Shown piece by piece: positions 1-12,300 of a stretch of 64,000 nt of DNA. The translations under genes were made by a program, and so were the position numbers. This DNA comes from Cristatella mucedo (taxonomy: Eukaryota > Bryozoa > Phylactolaemata > Cristatellidae). Every line of letters begins with the position of its first letter. Within the stretch, counting starts at the first letter, position 1. Below the pieces are notes generated by a model. The model was not told the DNA's origin and ran no database searches. It was given only the letters and a program-made list of their open reading frames with translations. The stretch covers positions 1,696,501-1,760,500 of the forward strand of contig WPIO01000066.1 of the NCBI GenBank assembly GCA_009760855.2. The letters are read 5' to 3'.

Positions 1-195
1 CCACTAACCACATTTGTATGCTGACCCTGTGCATGTCACTACTAACCATGTTACTCATGCTGTTTATCAAGCATGATATTACTCACCATTCAATTGCATT
101 TGCCTTTGCAGCAAATTTAAAGTGCCTAGAGAGAGATTAAGTTCTCTGAGGGCACTTTATCAAGTGCATTATTATTGTTATTATTATTAATATTA
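1..195 (+). mobile_element. LINE family A, 3' end (enters from left edge)
   Basis: This is 3' UTR sequence of the A family, matching 3780-4035 and 49745-49975. It ends with the diagnostic hairpin (AAAGTGCC, then AGAGA..TCTCT, then GGCACTTT), 'atcaagtgca' and an (ATT)n tail. The element is truncated by the window edge. Confidence 0.85.
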
Positions 196-3100
196 AAATC
201 CTTTGGAGACCGTGCATTTACTTTTTATGCTCCCAAAGCCTGGAACTGCTTCCCGACTTGCGCCAGAACATCCCCCGACTTGTATCTCCGTCAGTAACTC
301 CACAAAGTCATAAAGACATGTGGGTGTTACGCAGGAGAGTTTTGTATAGCTCACTCACAGCCTAAGCGGCTTTCGGTACCCATTCGGTAGCCAACAGACT
401 TCGTCTCACGCAACAAAGAGAAAGTGGGAAGCTTAGCAGAGTTAGGAGAGCAGTTGAGGTAGTGAGTAGCATAGAAGTAGCAGCTCGGGACCGCTGAAAA
501 AGATGTGCCATAGTCGGCAGTTGGAGAGTAGATGTCGTTGCGTAAGAATTGTGGAAGCAAGTTCCACAGTCTAGGACCTGCAGAGCTAAAGCTTCTGTCG
601 CCAACGGTCTTTAAGCGGAGGAATGAGACGGCTAATTTTTTGTCCACACAGGACCTGAGTGCGCGAACAGGCTGAAACTGATGCAGCAGTTCAGCTAGGT
701 ACGAAGGAGCCAAGCCGTGGCGGGCCTTGTGGGTCAGCGTAAGAACTTTGCTCTGTATCCTTTGCTCAACCGGCAACCATCATAGCTCTTTCAGCAGAGG
801 TGACACGTGCTCAAACCGCTGGGACTTGAAGACCAGCCTTGCAGCCATAATCATAGTCCGCTGTAGTGGCATAATAGCTTTCTTTGGTAGCCCAGCCAGA
901 AGGGAATTACAATAATCAAGCCGAGACAGAACTAAAGAGCTAGTTAAATAATTACAAGCCACTGTGGGAGACAGCTTCTAATCTTGGATAGGGATCGGAT
1001 GTGATGCCTAGCTGTAGAGGCAGTCTTCTGAATGAAGCTTTTGAAATTGAGGCAGCTGTCGAACACGACACCTAGATTACGAGCACGTGGTGAAGGTCGC
1101 ACAATAGCATCACCTATTAGAACAGCGAAGCTTTTTAATCCAGCCACACGCTTAGGGTTCCTGTGAGAAGCAGTTCTGTTTTATCGTCATTTAATTTCAG
1201 GAAGTTTTCCGACATCCAGGATCGAATATCGGCAAGGCAAGCATTCAGTTTCTCAGTTGCTGCAGCAGATTCCGACGGTTTAAATGACAAATACAACTGA
1301 GTATCGTCAGCATAGAAGTGATATCCTATTCTATGGGCCTTAATCACTTTTCCCAGAGGTTGTGTAAATGGAGAACAGCAAGGGACCAAGTACAGACCCT
1401 TGAGGGACTCCACAGGTGACCCTTCTCATGTCTGAGACCTGACCCCCACACGACACGGATTGAACACGATCAGACAAGTACGATTTAAACCACGCCAGTG
1501 CTTCGTCTGCCAGACCGATCGTTGTTCTCAATCGTTCAAGCAGAACTTCGTGATCAATGGTGTCGAAGGCAGCAGACAGATCTAGCAGAGCTAGGGCAGT
1601 GACATTCCCGTCGTCGTTGCCACGGAGAATGTCATTGTTAACACGGAGAGCAGTTTCAGTAGAGTGCTGCCTCTTGAAACCTGATTGAAATGTTTCTGAC
1701 ATTCCATTATTTTCAATATGTTCAACTAGCTGCTTAGCAACAATTTTGTCAAGAATCTTTGATAAGAACAGAAGGAGGGAAACTGGACAATAGTTTGCTA
1801 GGACCTCTGTGTCTAATCCAGGCTTTTTAAGAATAGGTCTAACGATTGCCGATTTGAAGGACTTGGGGACGACCCCTTTCCCAAAAAAGCATTAAAAATC
1901 TTGGTTATGGCGGGGCTAAGTTGGTCTGCAAGTGAAGACCACAGAGATGAAGGTATAGGTTCTTCAGGAGACGAGCTCTTTTTGCTAGACCTTATTAAGG
2001 CAGCCACATCACAGGCAGAAACATCAGAGAACCTTTTAAGAAAGGTCACAGGTTGAGGAACGGCGATTGCTTTGGTCGGAAGGGGCTTAATGGAGGCACG
2101 ACTGTGCACAAGTTTTTTAGTAAAGAAGGCTGAAAACTTTCTGGCTGAGTCCTTAATATCTGGGGAGTCAGACCTGATAGCATTGGCCAGTAAATGGTTT
2201 ACTGTCTTTTAAATCTGTTTAGTGTCCGACTGGCAGGAATTCAGTCTTCTAATGAAAAAAGAAGCCCTGGATTTTTTAAGCTTTCGGGTGTAAACTCGAA
2301 GGAAGTCTTTAAAATTGACTAGGTCTGCCTCAGACCCCGATTTCTTGAAACGACGTTTCAGCCTGCGCTTGATACGGCGCATCTTAAGGAGTTTTTTTTG
2401 TAAATTGAAAGCAATCTCGACGACTTTGAACACGGATAGAGTGAACAGGAGCATGCTTGTCAAGAGCTCTCCTGAGTGTCATGTTCATCGCATCAGTGAG
2501 AGTATTGAGGCTGCCGGTCGAGTCTGAATGCAGATCAAGAAGAACTGCATCACAAACAGATTTCAAAAACTTGTCCATGTCAATGCTTTGTAAGTTACGT
2601 CGTTTGGCAAATTCGACATTGCCCTGCACGTACGAGGGAGCAGGAACAGTAAACGAGACCGAACAATGATCTGAGAGGGTCAGTGGGCACACCACAAAGT
2701 CAGTGGGGAGGAAATCCTTAGTGATCACGAGATCTAGAATATGGCCACCGACGTGGGTGCTATGATTAACGTGTTGGGCCAAACCAAGATTCTCCAGACA
2801 GTCAAGAAATGAGCGGACCTGGCTGTTGCTAGGGTTGTCAACGTGAATATTGTAGTCTCCTACAATCAGTAGCGGCCTGTCACGCACACATATTTTAGCG
2901 AGGAACTCTGAAAACTCCTCTATAAACAAGTTTAGACAGCCAGAAGGAGGCCGGTATATCACAACGGTGAGAGGCATTGTCTTTGATGAAGACCTGATAG
3001 CAACCAATTCAAACGATGACCCATGCGAGAAACTGCACATTTTATAGCCAAACGATTCGCGAACGATAATTGAAACCCCGCCACCAACCTTGTCAGAACG

Positions 3101-4036
3101 CATGGACTGATAGAATGAGAACCCGGGTGGGGTGGTCTCGGAAATACAGCTACTGGAACAAGGCGTCATACAGGTTTCGGTAAGCAGAAATGCATCTAGC
3201 TTCTCCTGGACCACCTGATCGTGGATAAGTAACCCCTTGGTTTTTAGCGAGCAGACATTTAGTACGCGGAATTTAAGAGGCAGTCCAACAACTGGGCAAC
3301 GGCGATGAAGTGGCTCGTATTCTCTACCGTTTGCGTCCGGCCTTGCGGACGCTGGCTCTTCGAATTGGAATTGGACCTTGGTAACGGCCGTGGGACGACG
3401 TTTCACAACGTGCTGGGCTACAACGGGTGGGCTACTACCGCATCAAGTACTATTTAGCGCCTTAAACTTACGAGTCGTAGGTTTGATAGCCGAGCTGTTG
3501 ATGGGGCGAACGCAGGATGCAGGTAGGTTCTCACTGACCCGCCGGAGAAGGCCCGCCGGTAGGTATCGACTAATGGTGACATCGCATCTTATGCTAAGCA
3601 GGTCCTGTTTTGTGTAGCATATCCGAGGACAGCTCATAAATAGTCACAGCGAAGATAGCAGCGGAATACCCGGAGGTATTACGGAGAAATCAAGTAAAGG
3701 TCCACACCACGCTAGAAGTCGCCCGAGGCCGCTCTTTAGCGCGGGTAAAAAGAACTTCAAAAGTCATCTATTTAGGACAGCATTTAGTGGGTCTCTGTGA
3801 TTCGTCCTTCGTGTGCTTATGCGTGCTGACACTGTGCATACTGCCACTAACCACATTTGCATGCTGACCCTGTGCATGTCCCCCTAACCATTGTATTCAT
3901 GTTGTTTATCAAGCATGATATTATTCCCATTCAATCGCGTTTTCCTTTGCAGCAAATATAAAGCGCCTAGAAAGAGATTGAGTTCTCTGAGGCCACTTTA
4001 TCAAGTGCATTATTACTACTATTACTCTTATTAAAC
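196..4036 (+). mobile_element. LINE family A 3' copy split by a LINE B insertion
   Basis: Bases 196-282 match the last codons of the A ORF2 (compare 49588-49675). The match resumes at about 3747 ('aaaaagaac...ctatttaggacagcatttagtggg') and runs through the A 3' UTR, the hairpin and a degenerate ATT tail to 4036. The intervening 3.46 kb is a B-family LINE on the opposite strand. No clean target-site duplication is visible; about 10 nt of the A sequence are missing at the junction. Confidence 0.75.
283..3746 (-). mobile_element. LINE family B, near-complete ORF2 (endonuclease-RT), decayed
   Basis: A jockey-superfamily (L2/CR1-like) non-LTR retrotransposon on the minus strand. The APE endonuclease lies at about 3406-2384: LNVCSL near its start, LLTETCM, IYRPPSG, VGDYNIHVDNP, HILDLVIT and LSDHCS. 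RT follows: [14 protein letters not shown] and [14 protein letters not shown] (about 1660-1540), [16 protein letters not shown] (about 1420-1370), YADDTQLYLSF (about 1310), and the thumb motif SRLDYCNSLLAGLPK (about 920). The C-terminal FSSAGPRLWNLLP is at about 580. The 3' end at 283-300 reads (minus) GGAGTTACTGACGGAGATA. ORF2 is spread over about seven open segments, so several frameshifts or stops have accumulated and the copy is dead. A preceding open segment at 3637-3443 may be the ORF2 N-terminus. Confidence 0.88.
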
Positions 4037-6899
4037 CCACGGCAGGCAGACAAGAGCCTCCACTTAGCCCAAGTCTAGGGAGATTAGTGCTCTTTACTTG
4101 CTACGACTGTTTTGACGCGACGTTGGGCATCGCTGACCCAAATTTTGCTGACCTTACAGATAGGCAAGTTGGTTAGAATATGGTTGCTGCAATTATCTGC
4201 GTGTTTTAAATTAAGTTAATTCCCTGTAGCTTTGAAGAAACTTACAGCTGTAAATGCACACCTTAATTCAGACTGTGCAGTAAGATTTGATTGAGTGCTA
4301 AAATAGATATGGAAAAATGAGTATATTTTCCCCGGAGCTAAATCTCATGATATCGTGATATCTCAATATGTCAACCTGGAACGGTTAACTCAAGGTTTGC
4401 ATAATGCGAGCGAGTTCAGTTTTCTCACTATTTCAAAAAGCAGCTAGTCTCGCTGTCGTTGGATATTTTCCAATCAAAACAGAGTACTACTGGCTGTCAC
4501 TTAAAATATCAACGCTTAATTTCTGCTTTGCGTGGTTTAAATTTTTGATATTTTCGCCAAGTGGGTAGCCATACTTTATGCAAGCTCTTTGCCCAAAGCA
4601 TACTTACAAGATTCATTTCCTGCAGCTACTGGCGCCACGTACTGACCTAAAAAATAAATTCAGAATATAATTAGCTAATAAACTGCTGTTAGTAACATAC
4701 TATTTTAATTTTATCCCTATTATCTATTTGTTTTAAATACATGACTTATTTTCAGACATTTATCTTACTGATAGCTGACCCTATTCTATCTAATCCTATC
4801 CTATCACACCAGTATAGGGGTGCTAAGTAGGCGGCGATTACACCGCATATCGCACAGCATATGCGTTGCTCTTTAGCCACAGCCTACTTGAAGAGTGCTT
4901 CTCGGATATCGCAATATCCCCATGCTGCGACATATGCGTCCACTCATTCAAATAGTCTGTAACTGACTACAAATTAAAAGCCGCTGCTTTTAACCTTCTT
5001 GCTGAGTGCCACCGGACTGCAAGCTCAACAGATCAAGTTGATGAAGCACTGGACCAGCAACCCAGTGACGTGGGGCATCGTTCTTCCTCGCGAGGCCATG
5101 TGAATTTCCTGCGCTAAGGACCATGAATGTTGGCAGGCCTGTTTTCTAGAAATAAGAGAAAAACTAAACCCTTAGCCTATGCATTGACACTGTCTCGTAA
5201 GTATAAAGGTCTGCGTTGTGCAAGTGCATGCAATTTTTCCCTGAGGATTCCATGACAGCTCAAAAAGATTGCTTCAAACAAATTTCACCAATTACGGTCA
5301 TAGATCTTTTTTTCATGTGCGTACCAGAATTAAATTGAAACTAGCCATTTGCGTCTGGAAGCTTTGCACTAACGTGCATTTCTTCTATGAAGACACTAAC
5401 GTGTCCACATTGTGTTTTTCAAACACAACAAACACGGTTCGACGAGGCTGTAGCTCTTTGATTTGCTAGCGGTGAATCGCTAATATTTTAAAGTCTTTTT
5501 GGTCACACCTGCAGCAATAAGCAGTGCGTGATGAAATAGAATACGTCTTCTCCTGTGCAACTCCAGAAATCCACAGTGACTTTGCGTGTGTTACGCGGGC
5601 AACTTCTCTATAGCCCCGTGCAATACAATCCAGTTTTTACAACTGAGTCATATTTATTGCGTACTATATCCTGGCTGGCAGCTACGACATTATTGTTGTG
5701 ATTCGGCTTCTGGAACGGCGCATCCAAGTGGAAGCTCAATTTTTTGGTTGATTTATTTTATTTTTGAAAAATGCTAGTTTCGCAGTTTTGGACCACTGTG
5801 GTTGTCTTTTGTGCAGGAAAGAATATCTCCAAGTCGTGAATTACGTAAAAGAATACATAGAATTGTATAGATGCTAGACTGGATGCGTTATCCTTATCTA
5901 TACAAGTATTACAGATTTAAATAAGTTACATTTAGTAGATTTTATTTTTAGCCTTACCTGGCCATCTAGTAAACGTTGCAACAGGGCACCTTAATTTTGG
6001 CTTGTAGTCGCGTAGATATTTTCTCCGAATAAATTTTGAGGATTCGTACTTTTTGAATAGCACTAATTTTTTCTACAAATGTAAGCTATTTATAGGGCCA
6101 TTTAACTTGTGACAGATTGAAGTGATTCAGTTTTATTTCATCAATACGTACAATAACAATTTGATGAGCGTAGCTTGAAATCTACATGGAAAATGATAAA
6201 TTTACCATGGCCAGTTAACCTGAGATAGAAACTCTATTTGTCTCTCGAGCCTGGTCTCTAATAAGCAACCTGCCTGAATTTGAGCTGTCAACCTTGAGAA
6301 AACAGTGTGTAATAAATGTTACGTTGGCTTATTCGACATGTTTATGGTTTATAGGAAAAATATTTGATTGACTTTGAAGTAAATATTTACTGTCTTTTGT
6401 GTTTACTTAATATCGAAAAACCTTTTTTGCTAAGTTTGCACTAGTTCATATTTATGCTGTATATCTTTGGGGTTTATATGGATTTTTAGCCGCAAAATTT
6501 GAGATAGATTATTCAATCTTTTGCTTCCGATTTTAGCGATTTTTTAATATTTTGCTTCCGACATCGGCACGCGTCTTCCTTTGCGGCATGCATTATCTCA
6601 AGTCCGGATGTATGATCCCGATTTATTTGATTCAGTCTATGCTGTTCAGCTGCCAGTAATACCTCGAGAACTCTTTGGGCTGGAGGATCATTCAGAACTC
6701 ATATAGGATGGGTAAAATGCCCTCTCACTATATGCCTTACGTTCATTGGCAGAGCCAGCAGCTAGTTAGGCATTGAAGCAATCAATACTTGGCTGACAGT
6801 TGTAAATTTGCGATTTGTTTTTCCTATGCATGTACCTGCTTACACTCTACCTGCTGCTTGAGAGTGATACCGTCAATCATTTTGTAGTACTTTCTATAC
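4037..6899. other. No gene recognised
   Basis: AT-rich sequence without ORFs of recognisable family, splice-bounded exons or copies of the window's repeat families. A short run of TCCTA-like pentamers lies near 4780-4805. Confidence 0.5.
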
Positions 6900-6967
6900 A
6901 GCATTTGTAAAGTGCCTAGAAAGAGATTCAGTTCTCTGAGGGTGCAATACAAATATATTACTATTAT
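6900..6967 (+). mobile_element. Solo tail of LINE A or SINE1
   Basis: Contains 'gtaaagtgcctagaaagagattcagttctctgagggtgca' followed by a short ATT-like run, that is only the family tail hairpin. The extreme 5' truncation is typical of LINE insertions. Confidence 0.65.
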
Positions 6968-7201
6968 GGTTATAACTGCAGTAATTGCATATCTTAGTCA
7001 AGCATTTATCTAAATGTACGTTTCATGTATAGTATTCATGAACGCAGTCAGGAATTGTGCAGCAATTCTGATACTGCATGTTACAAATGGGGTCAAGTGA
7101 CTTCCACGTCCGGTCAGGACTAGGCCGCAAACATGGCGCTCGTAACGGTGCTACTCTCAGCTGACTCGCGATGAATACCGGTTAAACCTGAACCTTGTAC
7201 T

Positions 7202-7373
7202 ATGGCTACCGACTCTTACGTGGAACACAAATACGTGCAGGTATTCCGACAGCAGCGAAAACGTCAGCAAGGAATAGCGCCCATGCCGTACCTTGGAAGT
7301 TTATATCCATGGCGTCGAGAAGATGCCGCCGTTTCAGTACATTTTTTCAATTCAAAATATTCAATTACATTAG
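7202..7373 (+). CDS. Possible first coding exon, unknown protein
   Basis: ATG at 7202 opens 57 codons ending at a strong donor (TTAG|gtgagta, gt at 7374-7375), leaving phase 1. The peptide begins MATDSYVEHKYVQVFRQQRK and is basic and Gln/Arg-rich near its start. An upstream minimal ORF starts in an 'acATGGCG' context near 7132. I do not recognise the family and found no following exon. A chance ORF next to a chance donor remains possible. Confidence 0.35.
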
Positions 7374-7774
7374 GTGAGTACAAGGATTTTAGTCAAGCGT
7401 GTTCAATGGCAGTTTTAGGAATCGTGAGGGGACAATCGCTTAGGGCGATACAATCAGCCTAATTAGACCCAACGGATGTTTTTATATGCCATATAGTTTG
7501 CGGCTCATACTTTGTGAATGAAAGCCACCTTGGCAAGCACAAGCAACCCGGGTGCGAAAGATACAGCTGTCGCAACGCGACAGCCAGCAGCCTAAAGGCG
7601 AACTTAAGCAATCTGACGTCAGTGTCGCAGCAGCGGCGACGCACGAAATGCCAGGTCTCAGCCTAGACAAGTGGATGCTGTTGAAGGGGGCAACCTCCAA
7701 TAGGAAGTGAGGTACGGAATGACAAATTGAGCTTGCGCTCGGTGCTTTGTCAATAGGTCCACTCGTCTGGTTTA

Positions 7775-9393
<1,619 letters not shown>

Positions 9394-12300
9394 CTCTGTA
9401 TACTGTTATATTCAAAATAACACTGGCTAATGATGTGCTTGTGTTGCTGATGTTCGCTTGCTTATTTGCAGCAAAGACGTACTGGTCGGAGTCACGAATG
9501 GTCAACGACTTAATATCGTAATTCAATGACATATTGTAGGTCAAATCTGGTTTTTGAAAGCAGTAACCCATGTTCATGAATCTAAAACTTGGGGTGAAAG
9601 TAATCTCTCTGAAATTACATGTATTATTTTGAAGTATTTGCACTATGGAGTGAATCATGCTATCGCTTTTCCGTTGTATGCTAATATATAAAGGCAGCTC
9701 CACGTTGTCTGTATCCAAGGATATTGAAATTGAAACTCCTTCGCGAAGCAGTACCACTGAAGGACGAAGGCCCATGTAGTATGGATAATCTAGATGGACA
9801 CAAGCAATGTCCAATTATAATTGAACTTGAAATAAGATAGTAGTAAATGTTTTTATGTAAACATGACATTCGGTTTCTACGTTTCGCATAAGCTCGATTG
9901 CTTACGTAAAGTAGTTTGGTAGAAAATTGGCAAATTTCCAAAAAAAAAGGATGGCCGTGAATTTTTAATTGAAAATACGCACGAGCTTTAAATAAATTAT
10001 GTACAGTCTTTTTAGAACGCAACATATATTATAAAGTTCAAAACTACTGACATATTGGTAGTGTATAGGTACACAGCAACAACATGTGAATCGGTTTCAA
10101 TTTGGGATAATAATAATAATAATGCACTTGATAAAGCACCCTCAGAGAACTCAATATCTTTCTAGGTGCTTTACATTTGCTGCAAAGGGAAACGCAATTG
10201 AATGGTGAGTAATATCATGCTTGATAAACAACATGAATAACATGGTTATGGGGTGACATGCACAGGGTCAGCATGCAAATGTGGTTAGTGGCAGCATGCA
10301 CAGTGTCAGCACGCATAAGCACATCAAGGACGAATCGGAGGGACTCACTAAATGCTGACCTAAATAAGTGTGTTTTTAAGTTCTTTTCAAACGTGGTTAA
10401 GTCAGAGGACGTTCTGACGCAAGTCGGGAGTGAGTTGCAGGCTTTGGGAACATACGAGCTAAATGCTCGGTCTCCAAAGTATTTGAGGTCTGAACGAAGC
10501 ATTGTTAAACTGTTGGATTCCGAAAAGCAGTTGGTACGATGCTTGGCCTGGTATCACTTGATATTGATATTCTAATAATAAAACTGCCAACATGTACCAA
10601 CAGTATGCATAAGAAATGCGGACAGCTTATTACAAACAGGTTAGTCTGGACACTGTGATATACCTGAGTTTAATAACAAAGATATTTATTGTTTGAAGTA
10701 TTGCCTATTCTTAATAAACAGCATATAGCCATATGAGACATACATAAAGCATTACTTATTCTTGGCACCAGCTGGTAAGTTTTTACGAAATATACTGTCG
10801 TGAATTTTAAAATTATACGTTATTTGCATCTGGTTTAGCACTCTTAAGTGCACGAAAATATATCTTCCCGGTACTATTTTTCAACTTTAAATTTAGCGTA
10901 CTAACATATTCTTGATCGCTAGGTTCTGGTTTCAATCAGCATAGATGTCGGTCATGTTAGTTCAATTACATAACCCATCCATCAGTATGCAGTAGTTGTA
11001 CTATTAAGGTGTCTTGGCACCAATGGAATTCTATTGGTTCTCTGAAAATGCAGTTGAAATTCCATACGATAATTTTCTTTTATTTTTGCCCTGATTAATA
11101 GCATAAAATTACTTTATTCTATATTCTCATGTTTGCTTCTCACCCAACCTAAGAATGATCACTGGATTTTCATACTTATATAAAAATTTTGTGTGAGATG
11201 GCAATAATTTACACCATGGTTTGATGGTATTTTATCCGATTGCGGAAATTATTCTGTAGGAATCGGTGCGGGATATATTTCAGACACAATTTTAAATTTA
11301 TAAGCGGCAGACGAGTCTTAGGTAAAATAGGGCATCATTTTGCTTTTTATCTGAAAAGATATGTACCTCTAAGCCTCTGTGCACGGATGGTATTTATGGG
11401 AGCAAGCTCTTCAAAGGCATTCCTGAGACTCGAGAACAGATCTCCAGATTTTAGATGCAGATCGATATCAAGAAGACATACGCAGTGATCTCATTTTAAA
11501 ATGTTTCTCCTTATCACTACCTTGAAAGTAAACTTGACGGATAAATCTAAATCTGACTTTGTTTACAAGAAGGCTTCCTAATGGTTATTTAGTTTCGGCA
11601 ATCTTCGTATTTTGTAGAGAGGACACAGCGAAATAAAAGAGCGATAATCCTTGATGACTATAAAGTTCAGAGCGTTACACCAAAGTTAGTTGAATAGAAT
11701 TTCTGTTGGATCATGAGTCGCAAAAATCGTCAATACATTCTCACAGTTCCTTAATAACTGAAACTTGAGACCCTCTTAAATCGCAATATATTTGTTGCGA
11801 TATATTAAACACTATCCGATGTTGCAAACACAAATGCCTCAGTTCCGTAAGCATCTGCGCTTTTTAAAGTCCGTGTGAGCATTACATCACGCATGTCATT
11901 AACTCTTTGCTAATGATTCTCTTTTGGCGAGTCAAAAATCGCCTGGACAGAGATTCATTTCTGTTGCGTGCTATTACTAGTATTTTTAATGTTATTCTTA
12001 TGGTTATTATGCTATTATAGTTGCCATCTTTTATTATTTATTATTGTAATTTATAGCTGGTACGTTTTTACGAAATATACTGTCGTGAATTTTGAAATCA
12101 TACATTATTTACATCTGGTTCAGCACTCTTAAGTGCGTGAAAATATATCTTGCCAGTACTATTTTTCAACTTTAAATTTAGCGTACCAACATATTCTTAA
12201 TCACTAGGTTCTGATTTCAATCAGCATAGATGTTGGTCAAAAGCAAAGTGATGGTATACTGATCGAACAGCCTCATTTATACAGCAACAAAAGATCTTTA

